From NCBI GenBank assembly GCA_021324155.1, contig JAJPJQ010000019.1, forward strand, positions 22,288 through 86,287: 64,000 nucleotides of DNA. Direction: 5' to 3'. The notes below the pieces were generated by a model. The model made no database searches. It saw nothing but the letters and a program-made list of their open reading frames with translations, and was not told the origin of the DNA. Of this stretch, positions 28,273-36,458 are shown piece after piece. Within the stretch, counting starts at the first letter, position 1. Each line of letters opens with the position of its first letter. The DNA comes from Pseudomonadota bacterium. Its GTDB lineage: Bacteria > Desulfobacterota > Binatia > UBA9968. Made by a program: the position numbers and the translations under genes.

Positions 28273-29982
28273 ATGTTGAAGCGCTGGCTGTTGCGGCAGG
28301 CGGACGAGGCGGCGGTCGCGCGCCTCGCGGAGGCGCTTCACGTGCCGCCGCTGATCGCCCGGCTTCTGGCGCACCGCGGCTTCGCCGATCCCGAAGCCGC
28401 GCGCCGTTATCTCTCCTGCAGTCTGCGCGCGGATCTCCCGTCGCCGTTTCTCATGACTGGCATGGATAAAGCCGCTGAGCGGCTGGCAAAAGCCGTAGGC
28501 GCCGGCGAGCTCATCGGCGTCTGGGGCGATTACGACGTCGACGGCACGACGGGAACCGCGACGATCATCTGTTTCCTGCGCGAGATCGGCGCCGAGCCGA
28601 TCTATTACATCCCGCATCGCATTGGCGAAGGCTACGGCATCAACGTAGAAGGCCTGAAGCAGCTGCGCGAGCGCGGCGTGCGCGTGCTGGTGAGCGTCGA
28701 CTGCGGAGTTTCGAATTACAACGAGATTGTATATGCTGCGACGCTCGGCATCGACGTCGTCGTCGTCGATCACCACCAGCCGCCGGTGCCGCTGCCGCCC
28801 GCGCTTGCGATCCTTAATCCGCATCAGCCGGACTGCGCGTTTCCCGACAAGGGGTTGTGCGGCGCCGGGCTCGCATTCTACCTGTGCATCGGTCTGCGGG
28901 CGAGGCTGCGCGACCTCGGTTGGTTCAAGGGTACGGAGCCCGATCTTCGCACCTGCCTCGACGTTGTGACGCTAGGAACGATCGCGGACATGGTGCCGCT
29001 CAAGGGCGTGAACCGCGTCCTGTCGCGCCGCGGCCTCGAAGTCATGGGGGGCTCGACGCGGCCGGGCATCATGGCGCTCAAGAAAGTCGCCGGGGTGCGC
29101 GACGGCGACATCACTGCCGGCCAGGTCGGCTTCCGCCTCGGGCCGCGGATCAACGCGGCCGGCCGGATGGATGCGGCGCTCAAGGTCGTGCAGATGCTGA
29201 CAACGACATCGAGCGACGAGGCCGTGAGAATCGCCGAGGAGCTCGACGCGCACAACCGCGAGCGCCAGGCGATGGAAGCGAAGGTTCTCGAAGCGGCGCT
29301 CGAAACGGCCGGCGACGAGATTGGCGAGCGCCGCTCGCTCGTGCTCGGCGATGACGGCTGGCATCCCGGGGTGCTCGGCATCGTCGCCTCGCGTATCGTC
29401 GAGAGATTTCACCGACCGACCGTCGTCGTTGGATTTCAGAACGGCGAAGGCAAGGGCTCGGCGCGCGGCATCCGGGGCTTTCACGTCGTCGACGGTTTCC
29501 GCTCCTGCGCCGACTTGCTCGAGAAGTTCGGCGGCCACGAATACGCCGGCGGCCTCACTATCCGACGCGAGAAATTCACGGCCTTTGCCGAGCGCTTCGA
29601 AGATTATGCGCGTCAATCGCTGGCGCCGGAGGATTTGACGCCGTTTGTCGAGGTCGACGCGCAGCTCGATTTCTCCGCGATCGGCATGGACCTGATGAAG
29701 CAGTTGGGCGAGTTGGAGCCTTTCGGCATCGGCAATCCCGAGCCGATGTTCATGACGAACGGCGTCGAGATCGCCGAGCGGAAATCGATCAGCGGCGGGT
29801 CGCGGTTGAAGCTAAGGCAGGGCGGCAAGACGCTCGGCGCCGTCGCCTTCGGCCTCGGCGATCGTCTGCCCGAGGCCGCGGACGCGAAAATCGACATCGT
29901 GTATCGCGTGAACGAGAATGAATGGAATGGCACTTATTCCGTGGAGCTCCGATTAATCGACGGCCGTCCTTCGGTCGCGTAG
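28273..29982 (+). CDS. recJ: Single-strand DNA exonuclease RecJ
   Basis: A 569-residue DHH-family nuclease. Motif I GDYDVDGTTGTA, the DHH motif VVVVDHHQPP, a later D near TLGTIADMVPL, the DHHA1 region with GRINAAGR-like GPRINAAGRMD and FGGHEYAGGLTI. RecJ digests 5' single-stranded ends in recombination and mismatch repair. Begins 2 bp after secF, matching the common yajC-secDF-recJ arrangement. Confidence 0.96.
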   Translation: MLKRWLLRQADEAAVARLAEALHVPPLIARLLAHRGFADPEAARRYLSCSLRADLPSPFLMTGMDKAAERLAKAVGAGELIGVWGDYDVDGTTGTATIICFLREIGAEPIYYIPHRIGEGYGINVEGLKQLRERGVRVLVSVDCGVSNYNEIVYAATLGIDVVVVDHHQPPVPLPPALAILNPHQPDCAFPDKGLCGAGLAFYLCIGLRARLRDLGWFKGTEPDLRTCLDVVTLGTIADMVPLKGVNRVLSRRGLEVMGGSTRPGIMALKKVAGVRDGDITAGQVGFRLGPRINAAGRMDAALKVVQMLTTTSSDEAVRIAEELDAHNRERQAMEAKVLEAALETAGDEIGERRSLVLGDDGWHPGVLGIVASRIVERFHRPTVVVGFQNGEGKGSARGIRGFHVVDGFRSCADLLEKFGGHEYAGGLTIRREKFTAFAERFEDYARQSLAPEDLTPFVEVDAQLDFSAIGMDLMKQLGELEPFGIGNPEPMFMTNGVEIAERKSISGGSRLKLRQGGKTLGAVAFGLGDRLPEAADAKIDIVYRVNENEWNGTYSVELRLIDGRPSVA

Positions 29983-29993
29983 AGGAGAACGAG

Positions 29994-31004
29994 ATGAATA
30001 TTCGCCGCATGAGCAAAACCGTCGCGCTCGCGACGATGTTGCTGACGATCGCAAGCGCCGTATTCGCGGCGGACGCCAAGCCCGAGAAGCCCGACGTTGT
30101 AGTTACGTATGCGCAGGCGAGCGGCGCTTTCACGCCGATCTGGGTCGCGTTCGAGGCTGGACTCTACAAAAAGCACGGCCTCAACGCGAAAGTCCAGTTG
30201 ATGAACCCGCAGCTCTCCGCCCAGGCGGTGATCTCCGGCGACGCCGATTTTTATACCGACGGGCCGGATCTCATCAATGCGCGCATGCGCGGCGGCGAGG
30301 TGAAATACTTCGGCGGCACGATCCAGCAGCTTGTCTTTCAGATGTTCGGTGCGAAGGATGTTACGTCAATCCAGCAGCTAAAAGGAAAGGCCGTGGCTGC
30401 GAGCACGCCGCGCGCCGCGCTCGACACCGCAACGCGCGAGGCGCTCAAGAAAAACAACCTCGTGCCGGACAAGGACGTGCAGGTGCTTTACGTGCAGAGC
30501 GTGCCGGCGATTCTGAGCTCGATCATCGGCGGCAAGGCCGCCGGCGGCGTCCTCTCGGCGCCGAACACGTTGAAGGCGAAGGACGCGGGGCTCAACATGC
30601 TGGTCGACATCGGCAAGCTCAACGTCCCGGGCTTCATGGTCGCGTACGGGACGACCGAGCGCTACATGAAGTCGAATCCCAACAATGTGCACGCGTTTTT
30701 ACAGGCGATCGCCGAGGCCGTGGTGCTGGCGAAAAGGCAGCCGGAGGTCGCGAAGAAGGCGATCGCGAAATACGTCCAGATCGACGACCAGCCGACGATC
30801 GACGGCACGTACGATACGTTCGCGCCGTATTGGGCGATGAGCCTCGCGGTTCGTCCCGAGGCGATCCAGGCGCAGTTCGCCTATATGGATGAAAAGGAAT
30901 TCCCCAACGCCAAAAAAGCCGATCCGAAGGAATTCTACGACAACTCCTTCGTCGAGGCGCTGGAGAAGTCCGGCTTCCTCAAGAGCATCGGCATGGCAAA
31001 ATAG
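29994..31004 (+). CDS. ABC transporter substrate-binding protein (NMT1/SsuA-type)
   Basis: A 336-residue periplasmic binding protein: signal peptide ending near ASAVFAADA, then an NMT1/TauA-like fold with VTYAQASGAFTPIWVAFEAGLYKK-type opening, LMNPQLSAQAVISGDADF, and LKGKAVAAST. The family binds sulfonates, nitrate, pyrimidines or aromatic acids. No permease or ATPase gene is adjacent, so it is an orphan; such orphan SBPs are frequent in Binatota- and Rokubacteria-like genomes. ATG at 29994 after AGGAGAACGAG. Confidence 0.85.
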   Translation: MNIRRMSKTVALATMLLTIASAVFAADAKPEKPDVVVTYAQASGAFTPIWVAFEAGLYKKHGLNAKVQLMNPQLSAQAVISGDADFYTDGPDLINARMRGGEVKYFGGTIQQLVFQMFGAKDVTSIQQLKGKAVAASTPRAALDTATREALKKNNLVPDKDVQVLYVQSVPAILSSIIGGKAAGGVLSAPNTLKAKDAGLNMLVDIGKLNVPGFMVAYGTTERYMKSNPNNVHAFLQAIAEAVVLAKRQPEVAKKAIAKYVQIDDQPTIDGTYDTFAPYWAMSLAVRPEAIQAQFAYMDEKEFPNAKKADPKEFYDNSFVEALEKSGFLKSIGMAK

Positions 31005-31023
31005 GAGCGAGTTCTCCCGCCGG

Positions 31024-32058
31024 ATGAACATCGCGCAGATTACGAGCGTGTATCTGCCGGTGCCACCGAAGACGCACGGCGGCACCGAGCGTATCGTCTA
31101 TTATCTTTGTCGCGAGCTCCCGCGCCGCGGCCACAAAGTCGAGCTCTTCGCCTCCGGCGATTCAAAGGTGGACTGCCCGCTGCACGCCGTACTCCCCGTC
31201 GCGAGCCTCGACGATCCTCAATCGACGATCTATCTCGAAAAGGAATTCGAGGCGCGCAACACCTATAATCTCTACCGCCAGGCCGAGCGCTTCGACATCG
31301 TGCACGCGCACTGGCCGACGCTCGCGTCCTATTTCTCCACCCGGACGAAAACGCCGACGGTGATGACGTACGCCTACATCGAGAAAGATCTGCACGAATA
31401 CTATCGCAGGACGTTTCCCAACTGCTTTCCGGTCTGTATTAGCCGCGCGCAGGCGCATATGCTTGGCGACGAAGCACTGCCGGTGGTCTATAACGGCGTC
31501 GACCTGGACGCGATCCCGTTCAACCGCGAGCCGGAGGATTTTTTTCTTGTCGTCGGGCGCATGACGCCCGGCAAGGGCATCGCCGAGGCGATCCGCATCG
31601 CGAAAAAGGCCGGCGTGCGCCTCGTGATCGTCGGCGGCGTGACGAAGCACTTGCCGTGGAGCGAGGAATATTTTTTGAAGGAGGTGAAGCCGCACATCGA
31701 CGGCGAGCGCATCCGCCACATCGAAAGTCTTCCTTACGGCGAGCTCATGCGCTGGATGGGCCGCGCGAAGGGCTTCTTATTTCCGCTCCAGTGGGACGAG
31801 CCATTCGGCATGGTCGTGGCCGAGGCGATGGCCGCGGGTGCGCCCGTGATCGCCTATCCACGCGGCTCCATGCCCGAGCTGATCAATCACGGCGAAACCG
31901 GCTTTGTCGCAGCGGACGAGGACGCCATGATCGATTCGGTCCGCTCCGTCGGCAAGATCGATCGCGCGCGCTGCCGCGCGTGGGTCGCCGAGCGCTTCTC
32001 CGTCGCGGGCATGATCGACGGGTACGAAGCGGTCTATCGCAATATCCTTCATGAATAA
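31024..32058 (+). CDS. Glycosyltransferase family 4 protein
   Basis: A 344-residue GT-B enzyme. N-terminal domain starts MNIAQITSVYLPVPP with the acceptor-side loop THGGTERIVYYL; the C-terminal nucleotide-sugar domain has VVGRMTPGKGIAEAIRIAKK and the E-x7-E signature in EPFGMVVAEAMAAGAPVIA. It transfers a sugar to an unknown acceptor. It starts 19 bp after the SBP gene, though a shared function is not evident. Confidence 0.9.
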   Translation: MNIAQITSVYLPVPPKTHGGTERIVYYLCRELPRRGHKVELFASGDSKVDCPLHAVLPVASLDDPQSTIYLEKEFEARNTYNLYRQAERFDIVHAHWPTLASYFSTRTKTPTVMTYAYIEKDLHEYYRRTFPNCFPVCISRAQAHMLGDEALPVVYNGVDLDAIPFNREPEDFFLVVGRMTPGKGIAEAIRIAKKAGVRLVIVGGVTKHLPWSEEYFLKEVKPHIDGERIRHIESLPYGELMRWMGRAKGFLFPLQWDEPFGMVVAEAMAAGAPVIAYPRGSMPELINHGETGFVAADEDAMIDSVRSVGKIDRARCRAWVAERFSVAGMIDGYEAVYRNILHE

Positions 32059-32102
32059 TCCCTACTTACGGAGCCGACATTGCTGCGGATAATAAATTAA
32101 GC

Positions 32103-32132
32103 TTGCATTTGCTGGCTCAAAAGCCTTATGAT
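32103..32132 (+). promoter_or_regulatory. Sigma-70-type promoter of the PAS-REC gene
   Basis: TTGCAT at 32103-32108 and TATGAT at 32127-32132, spacing 18 bp; -10 matches 5 of 6. Transcription from here would exclude the TTG at 32103 as a start codon and supports the ATG at 32157. Confidence 0.5.
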
Positions 32133-32156
32133 GATCGGCTAAGCACCAAAGTTTCT

Positions 32157-33263
32157 ATGTCTCTACCTCCGGACTATTTCCAAAAGCTCGTTGAGAGCTG
32201 CCCGGATATCATCATCGCCGTCAATCGTTCGGGGACCGTCATTTTTTATAATGATGGCGCCCAGCGCACCCTCGGCTTTACCCAGGAAGAAATGCTCGGC
32301 AAACACGTGCTCGAGATCTATCCTTCGCGCGACGAGGCGAAGAAGGTCATGGGCGCGATGCGCGGCGGCGAGGCGGGCGCGCCGGGCAAGGTCTGCAGCT
32401 TCGAGACCGTTTTCAAGACGAAAAAGGGCGAAGAAATCCCCGTCGCGATCTCGGCCTCGATGCTTTACGACGCCGCGGGGGCCGAGCTCGGTTCGATCGG
32501 CTACGCGAAGGACATCCGCGGCATTCGGCGGCGCGAGCAACTCGAGACGCTGGGCGAGATCGCGATCGGCATGTCGCACGAGATCAATAACTCCCTCGAA
32601 GTGCTCGTCAACCAGCTCGATCTGCTCCAGCAATACATCGGGCGCGTCGCGAGCGACGAGGAATATGTCATCGAGTCCGAACGCCTCGAATCGGTCGAAA
32701 CGCAGCTCAAGAAAATCCAGGCGATCACGTGCCGAATCAGCGAGATGGCGGAAGAGGGCGAGTACGGCACGAAGGAATATCACGACGGCCACATGATGGC
32801 CGACCTGAAGGAGAAGCGGCCGCCAAAACCCGAAGAGGCCGACGGCACGATCGGCGCCTCCGCGCTCGAAGGGCTCAAGCTGCTTGTGGTCGACGACGAC
32901 ATGGGCGTCTGCTGCTCGCTCAGGGATCTGCTGCAAAAAGAGCGCTGCGCCGTCGAAACCGCTGCGTCCGGCGTGAAGGCGATGGAATTGCTCGAGCGGA
33001 AATCGTTCGACCTCGTCTTGAGCGACGTAGTCATGCCGGACATGGACGGCTACGCGCTCTACAAGGCCGTACAAAAGAATTGGCCGGCGCTGCCGATGAT
33101 TTTGATGACGGCCTTCTATTACGATAAGGACCACGTCATCAAGCGCAGCTGCCTCGAAGGCCTCCAATGCGTCATCTTCAAAAAGCCCATCGACCCTGAC
33201 CGCCTGAAAAAAATGATCCTCAAGCAGTGCCGCAAAGAAGAAGCGGTGCTGGAACACGATTAA
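32157..33263 (+). CDS. PAS-DHp-receiver protein lacking an ATPase domain
   Basis: A 368-residue protein with an N-terminal PAS domain (about 6-120), a DHp-like helix with an intact phospho-His site His141 in MSHEINNSLEVL, a charged helical spacer, and a C-terminal receiver (about 240-357) with acidic LVVDDDMG, phospho-acceptor Asp290 in LVLSDVVMPDMDG, Thr in LMTAF and Lys343. No N-box, G1 or G2 motif of a HATPase domain is present between H-box and receiver; the 70 residues there are too few. It may take phosphate from another kinase. No cognate kinase is adjacent. Confidence 0.8.
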   Translation: MSLPPDYFQKLVESCPDIIIAVNRSGTVIFYNDGAQRTLGFTQEEMLGKHVLEIYPSRDEAKKVMGAMRGGEAGAPGKVCSFETVFKTKKGEEIPVAISASMLYDAAGAELGSIGYAKDIRGIRRREQLETLGEIAIGMSHEINNSLEVLVNQLDLLQQYIGRVASDEEYVIESERLESVETQLKKIQAITCRISEMAEEGEYGTKEYHDGHMMADLKEKRPPKPEEADGTIGASALEGLKLLVVDDDMGVCCSLRDLLQKERCAVETAASGVKAMELLERKSFDLVLSDVVMPDMDGYALYKAVQKNWPALPMILMTAFYYDKDHVIKRSCLEGLQCVIFKKPIDPDRLKKMILKQCRKEEAVLEHD

Positions 33264-33339
33264 CGATCCGCCGAACCGGCCATCCTTTCTCCGCTGTTAG
33301 CTTGTCGAAGGCCTCACAAGCTTGATAGTTAAGAATCAA

Positions 33340-33672
33340 ATGTCGAAAGAAGAGCACTTCGACCGCGGCATGGAGCTTTTTTCCGAGGGCAAGCTCGACG
33401 AAGCGGTCGCCGAATACCGCGCCGCGCTGAAGGTAGCGCCCGACGATCCCGAGAGCCTGCACGCGCTCGCGATGGCGTTGTCGCACCAGGAAAAATTGGA
33501 CGAGGCGATCGAGGTGGCAAAAAAGCTCATCGAGGTCGCGCCCGAGGACGAGCTCGCCTATACGAGCCTGTCGATCTTCTACCAGCGGAAGGGCATGATC
33601 GCCGAGGCCGAGGAGATCGGCGCGAAGGCGCGCACGCTGGGATGGAAACGGCAGCTACAGGAGAAAAAATAG
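33340..33672 (+). CDS. TPR-repeat protein
   Basis: A 110-residue soluble protein made of about three tetratricopeptide units (for example FSEGKLDEAVAEYRAALKVAP, followed by ALSHQEKLDEAIEVAKKLIE and YQRKGMIAEAEEIGAKA). TPRs mediate protein contacts. ATG at 33340 chosen; an in-frame TTG is 18 bp upstream. It follows the PAS-REC gene by 76 bp. Confidence 0.8.
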   Translation: MSKEEHFDRGMELFSEGKLDEAVAEYRAALKVAPDDPESLHALAMALSHQEKLDEAIEVAKKLIEVAPEDELAYTSLSIFYQRKGMIAEAEEIGAKARTLGWKRQLQEKK

Positions 33673-33747
33673 TTTCGAGTTTGGAAGTCGGGAAACAAAT
33701 CCGTCGCTCAGAGTCGGTCCCAGCTTCTCCACCGGAAACCCGAAACT
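33671..33747. repeat. Heptamer-phased inverted repeat, element 5
   Basis: Left arm: AGTTTCG, AGTTTGG, AAGTCGG (33671-33691). The right arm, 33734-33747, read on the other strand gives AGTTTCG, GGTTTCC. It lies between the converging TPR and SDR genes, where it might also help end transcription; the spacer is about 42 nt. Confidence 0.55.
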
Positions 33748-33760
33748 AGAATCTTTTATA

Positions 33761-34507
33761 TCAGTGGAACGCCGTCCCGCCGTCCACCAAGAGAACCTGT
33801 CCCGTCATCATATCGCTGTCCGGCGAGCTTAGATAAATAATCGTCCCGACGAGGTCTTCGGGATAGAGCCGCCTCTTGAGCAGGCGGATGCGCAGCGAGT
33901 TGGAATCGACCTTGTCGCCGCGCTTCAAGTTCGCCTCGCTCAGCGTCTGACCCGGCGCGATCGCGTTGACGTTGATGTTGTATTCGCCGAGCTCGCGCGC
34001 GAGCGAGCGCGTCATCGCGACGACCGCGCCCTTCGAGCTCACGTAGTGGAGAAAGTCCTCGTTGCCCTTGAAGAACGTGCTGGACGTTGCATTGATGATT
34101 TTGCCGCTCTGCTGCGCCTTCATGTGGGGCGCGACCGCTTTGACGCAGAGAAAGATGCCTTTCACGTTGACCGAATAGAGCTTGTCCCATTCCTCGACCG
34201 TGATCTCTTCGAATTTCTTTCGCACGATCGTGCCGTAGATCGCCGCGTTGTTGATCAGGATGTCGACGCGGCCGAAGGTGTCGAGGGTTTTGTTCGCCAT
34301 CTCCTGCGTCTGCTTCTCGTCCGATACGTCGATCTTCAGCGCCAGCGCCTTACCGCCGGAATCCTGAATCGCCTTCGCCGTGGGGTTCGGATCGAGAATA
34401 TCGACGACCGCGACCGCCGCGCCTTCGCGCGCCAGCCCGCGGGCGTACGCCGCGCCGATGCCCTGCGCCGCGCCGGTGACGATCGCGACTTTATCTTTGA
34501 GACGCAT
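33761..34507 (-). CDS. Short-chain dehydrogenase/reductase
   Basis: A 248-residue classical SDR: cofactor motif TGAAQGIG, NNAA (LINNAAIYG), the catalytic Ser in NATSSTFF, Tyr and Lys in HYVSSKGAV, and the closing GQVLLVDGG. Asp in VVDILDPN favours NAD(H). Substrate unknown. The ATG at 34507 follows GGAGGACTTCC; the frame is open to 34732 but no start there has a ribosome site. Confidence 0.93.
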   Translation of the reverse strand: MRLKDKVAIVTGAAQGIGAAYARGLAREGAAVAVVDILDPNPTAKAIQDSGGKALALKIDVSDEKQTQEMANKTLDTFGRVDILINNAAIYGTIVRKKFEEITVEEWDKLYSVNVKGIFLCVKAVAPHMKAQQSGKIINATSSTFFKGNEDFLHYVSSKGAVVAMTRSLARELGEYNINVNAIAPGQTLSEANLKRGDKVDSNSLRIRLLKRRLYPEDLVGTIIYLSSPDSDMMTGQVLLVDGGTAFH

Positions 34508-34603
34508 GGGAAGTCCTCCGTTGACGTTTCTTATATCCGCAGTGAACTGCTGGAGCAAGTTGGGTAATTGACAAGTTCGCGTGTATGAGAATAAGACGCG
34601 TGC

Positions 34604-35017
34604 GTGAACGCTAAGTTTGCAAGTATTGTCATCGGTTCTCTTCTTGCAGTTTCCGCTGCGCCCAACACAAGTAAGATGCCGCCGGACGCGACCGCGCTGA
34701 TCGATCGCGTCAGCCGAGCGGCTGAACAACACGATTGGAAGACTCTACGCAGTCTTATGATTAATGAGTTCCTCTGGAGCTTCGGCGGAGATCGTGACGC
34801 CGGTCAAGCGATTCAAGAATGGAAAAATCATCCGGAGTATGGCCGTGAGTTGAGTCGCGTTTTACGTACGGGATGTCACGTGGATACGACGCGATACGGA
34901 GGTAACGCCAATGCGAGCCGTATCAAATGCGACGGCATAGGCGGCACGCACCCTCGCGCGGGCTTCATTAAGTTGCCCGAAGGATGGAAGTTCGAGTATT
35001 TCGTCGCGGGTGATTGA
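34604..35017 (+). CDS. Putative secreted protein of unknown function
   Basis: A 137-residue protein with a likely signal peptide (MNAKFASIVIGSLLAVSAAP). The mature part holds two Cys (in RTGCHV and IKCDG) that could pair, and aromatic patches such as NEFLWSFGGD. GTG start without a strong ribosome site. I do not recognise a family. Codon use is less GC-rich at the third position than in its neighbours, which may mean recent arrival. Confidence 0.5.
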   Translation: MNAKFASIVIGSLLAVSAAPNTSKMPPDATALIDRVSRAAEQHDWKTLRSLMINEFLWSFGGDRDAGQAIQEWKNHPEYGRELSRVLRTGCHVDTTRYGGNANASRIKCDGIGGTHPRAGFIKLPEGWKFEYFVAGD

Positions 35018-35031
35018 CAGTCACCAAAACC

Positions 35032-35215
35032 TTAATTTAGCGCGTTAATACCAGCACACCGAAGATCCGCCTCCCATCCCATCGCAGCGCATTCCTGCGA
35101 ACTGGAGTAGCCCTTTGACTTCTTCCCCGACTCTAATTTATCGAGGCCGGCGAGCAGGGCATAGGCCATACGACACCCGCACCGGCCAATAAATATTCGA
35201 CACTTTGTCGTTCAT
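35032..35215 (-). pseudogene. Possible small gene split by a frameshift
   Basis: A strong ribosome site (GGAGGG) precedes an ATG at 35215 on the reverse strand, but that frame stops after 25 codons at 35138. A second frame, open from about 35210, carries MAYALLAGLDKLESGKKSKG from an ATG at 35169 and goes on for 45 codons to 35032, with two Cys (QECAAMGW and DLRCAG). One indel in the overlap would give a protein of about 60 residues. This is the only coding content I see in the 330-bp stretch 35018-35347. Confidence 0.3.
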
Positions 35216-35347
35216 GATGTACCCTCCTGCCTGTATAAGAGTCGCAGCAAACGGAAATGTTACAGAAAATCTTCCCCCGAGGGTTGGATCGATGGCGGCG
35301 CAAGTATAAAATTTTCGTAAAGAAGCTGAAACAAGCAGGAGGTAGTT

Positions 35348-35509
35348 ATGGCATCAGCAAGACAAAAAGCCGCAGCGCGTCGCAACATCAAGAAAGCCGC
35401 TTCCGCCGCGAAGCGGAAGCGCACGATATCGAAGCTGCCGAAGCGGACGCGCACCGCGTTGGGAAAACAGGCGGCGAAAGTCGCGAAGCGCAAGCGTAAG
35501 CGGCGTTAA
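35348..35509 (+). CDS. Very basic small protein (histone-tail-like)
   Basis: A 53-residue protein, too short for most ORF cut-offs, behind a perfect AGGAGG ribosome site (35337-35342) and an ATG at 35348. It begins MASARQKAAARRNIKKAAS, continues with KLPKRTRTALGKQAAK, and ends KRKRKRR; it is mostly Lys, Arg and Ala with no acidic residue. This composition suggests binding to DNA or RNA. I recall similar short unnamed proteins in soil bacteria but give no family. A TATAAA box at 35305-35310 may serve as -10. Confidence 0.7.
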   Translation: MASARQKAAARRNIKKAASAAKRKRTISKLPKRTRTALGKQAAKVAKRKRKRR

Positions 35510-35533
35510 TTTTCACGGCACGAAAGGAAGGAC

Positions 35534-36268
35534 ATGACCCGTATCGACGAGATCGCACCGGACATCTACCGTCTCTGTACGTACGTGCCGGAGCTGAATC
35601 TTCAGTTCAATCAATTTCTTGTCCGCGACGACGAGCCGCTGCTATTCCATACCGGGATGAAGCAGCTGTTTCTCACCGTGCGCGAAGCGGTCGCGAAGCT
35701 GATTCCTCCGGAGACGCTTCGCTGGATCAGCTTCAGCCACTTCGAAGCGGACGAGTGCGGCTCGCTCGCCGAGTGGCAGGCGCTTGCGCCGCAAGCGACG
35801 CCGCTTTGCAGCCTGATCGCCAAGGTGGTGAGCGTCGACGACGTGCTCGCGGTTCGGCCGGCGCGCGCGCTGGCCGACGACGAAACGTTGTCGACGGGAA
35901 GATATCGTTTTCGCCTGCTGCAAACGCCACACGTGCCGCATTGCTGGGAGGCAAGCCTGCTTTTCGAGGAAACCCACGGCACACTGTTTTCTTCGGACTT
36001 ATTCCATCAATGCGGCGATCTCGAGCCGAGCACGACAAACGATGTCGTCGGTCGGTTCAGGCAGACACTGGTGGAGTATCAGAAGGGGCCGTTCGCGAAC
36101 TACATGCCCTATACGCCCTACACGGACGCGACGATGAAGCGCCTCGCGGCGCTAAAGCCGCGAACGGTGGCGGCGATGCACGGCTCGGCTTACATCGGCG
36201 ACGGCGAGCGCGCGATTTCCGACGTTGCCCAGGTGATGAAAGAAGTGCTCGCGGGCGCGGTGACTTAA
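35534..36268 (+). CDS. Flavodiiron-type (ODP) metallo-beta-lactamase protein
   Basis: A 244-residue metallo-beta-lactamase-fold protein. The motif H-F-E-A-D in [12 protein letters not shown] is the H-x-E-x-D form of diiron flavodiiron proteins, not H-x-H-x-D-H of zinc hydrolases. Further ligands: His in TPHVPHCWE, Asp in FSSDLFHQ and His in AMHGSAY. The flavodoxin domain of full flavodiiron NO/O2 reductases is absent, as in ODP sensors. It may sense or reduce O2 or NO, with a separate electron donor. Confidence 0.85.
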   Translation: MTRIDEIAPDIYRLCTYVPELNLQFNQFLVRDDEPLLFHTGMKQLFLTVREAVAKLIPPETLRWISFSHFEADECGSLAEWQALAPQATPLCSLIAKVVSVDDVLAVRPARALADDETLSTGRYRFRLLQTPHVPHCWEASLLFEETHGTLFSSDLFHQCGDLEPSTTNDVVGRFRQTLVEYQKGPFANYMPYTPYTDATMKRLAALKPRTVAAMHGSAYIGDGERAISDVAQVMKEVLAGAVT

Positions 36269-36458
36269 CTCGGCGAAGTGTCGATCAGCGTTTTTCAAGC
36301 TAACGTCGGAGCCGCACGGGCGCCGACGGCGGGGTCTTTCCCGTGAAATTCGTTGCCGGCGAATGTGCCGGTAAAGCGCCCTGACGGCGAAAAGCGAAGA
36401 CGCGAATCCGTTGCGATAGACCCCTGCGAAGCCGCGGGTCGCCGGGATGGCGCCGCTT

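Noticed and set aside
36269..36458. Reverse-strand segment reading GRFTGTFAGNEFHGK, like a gene remnant
   Set aside because: No start, no ribosome site, and only about 45 open codons before a stop; left as an unassigned gap.
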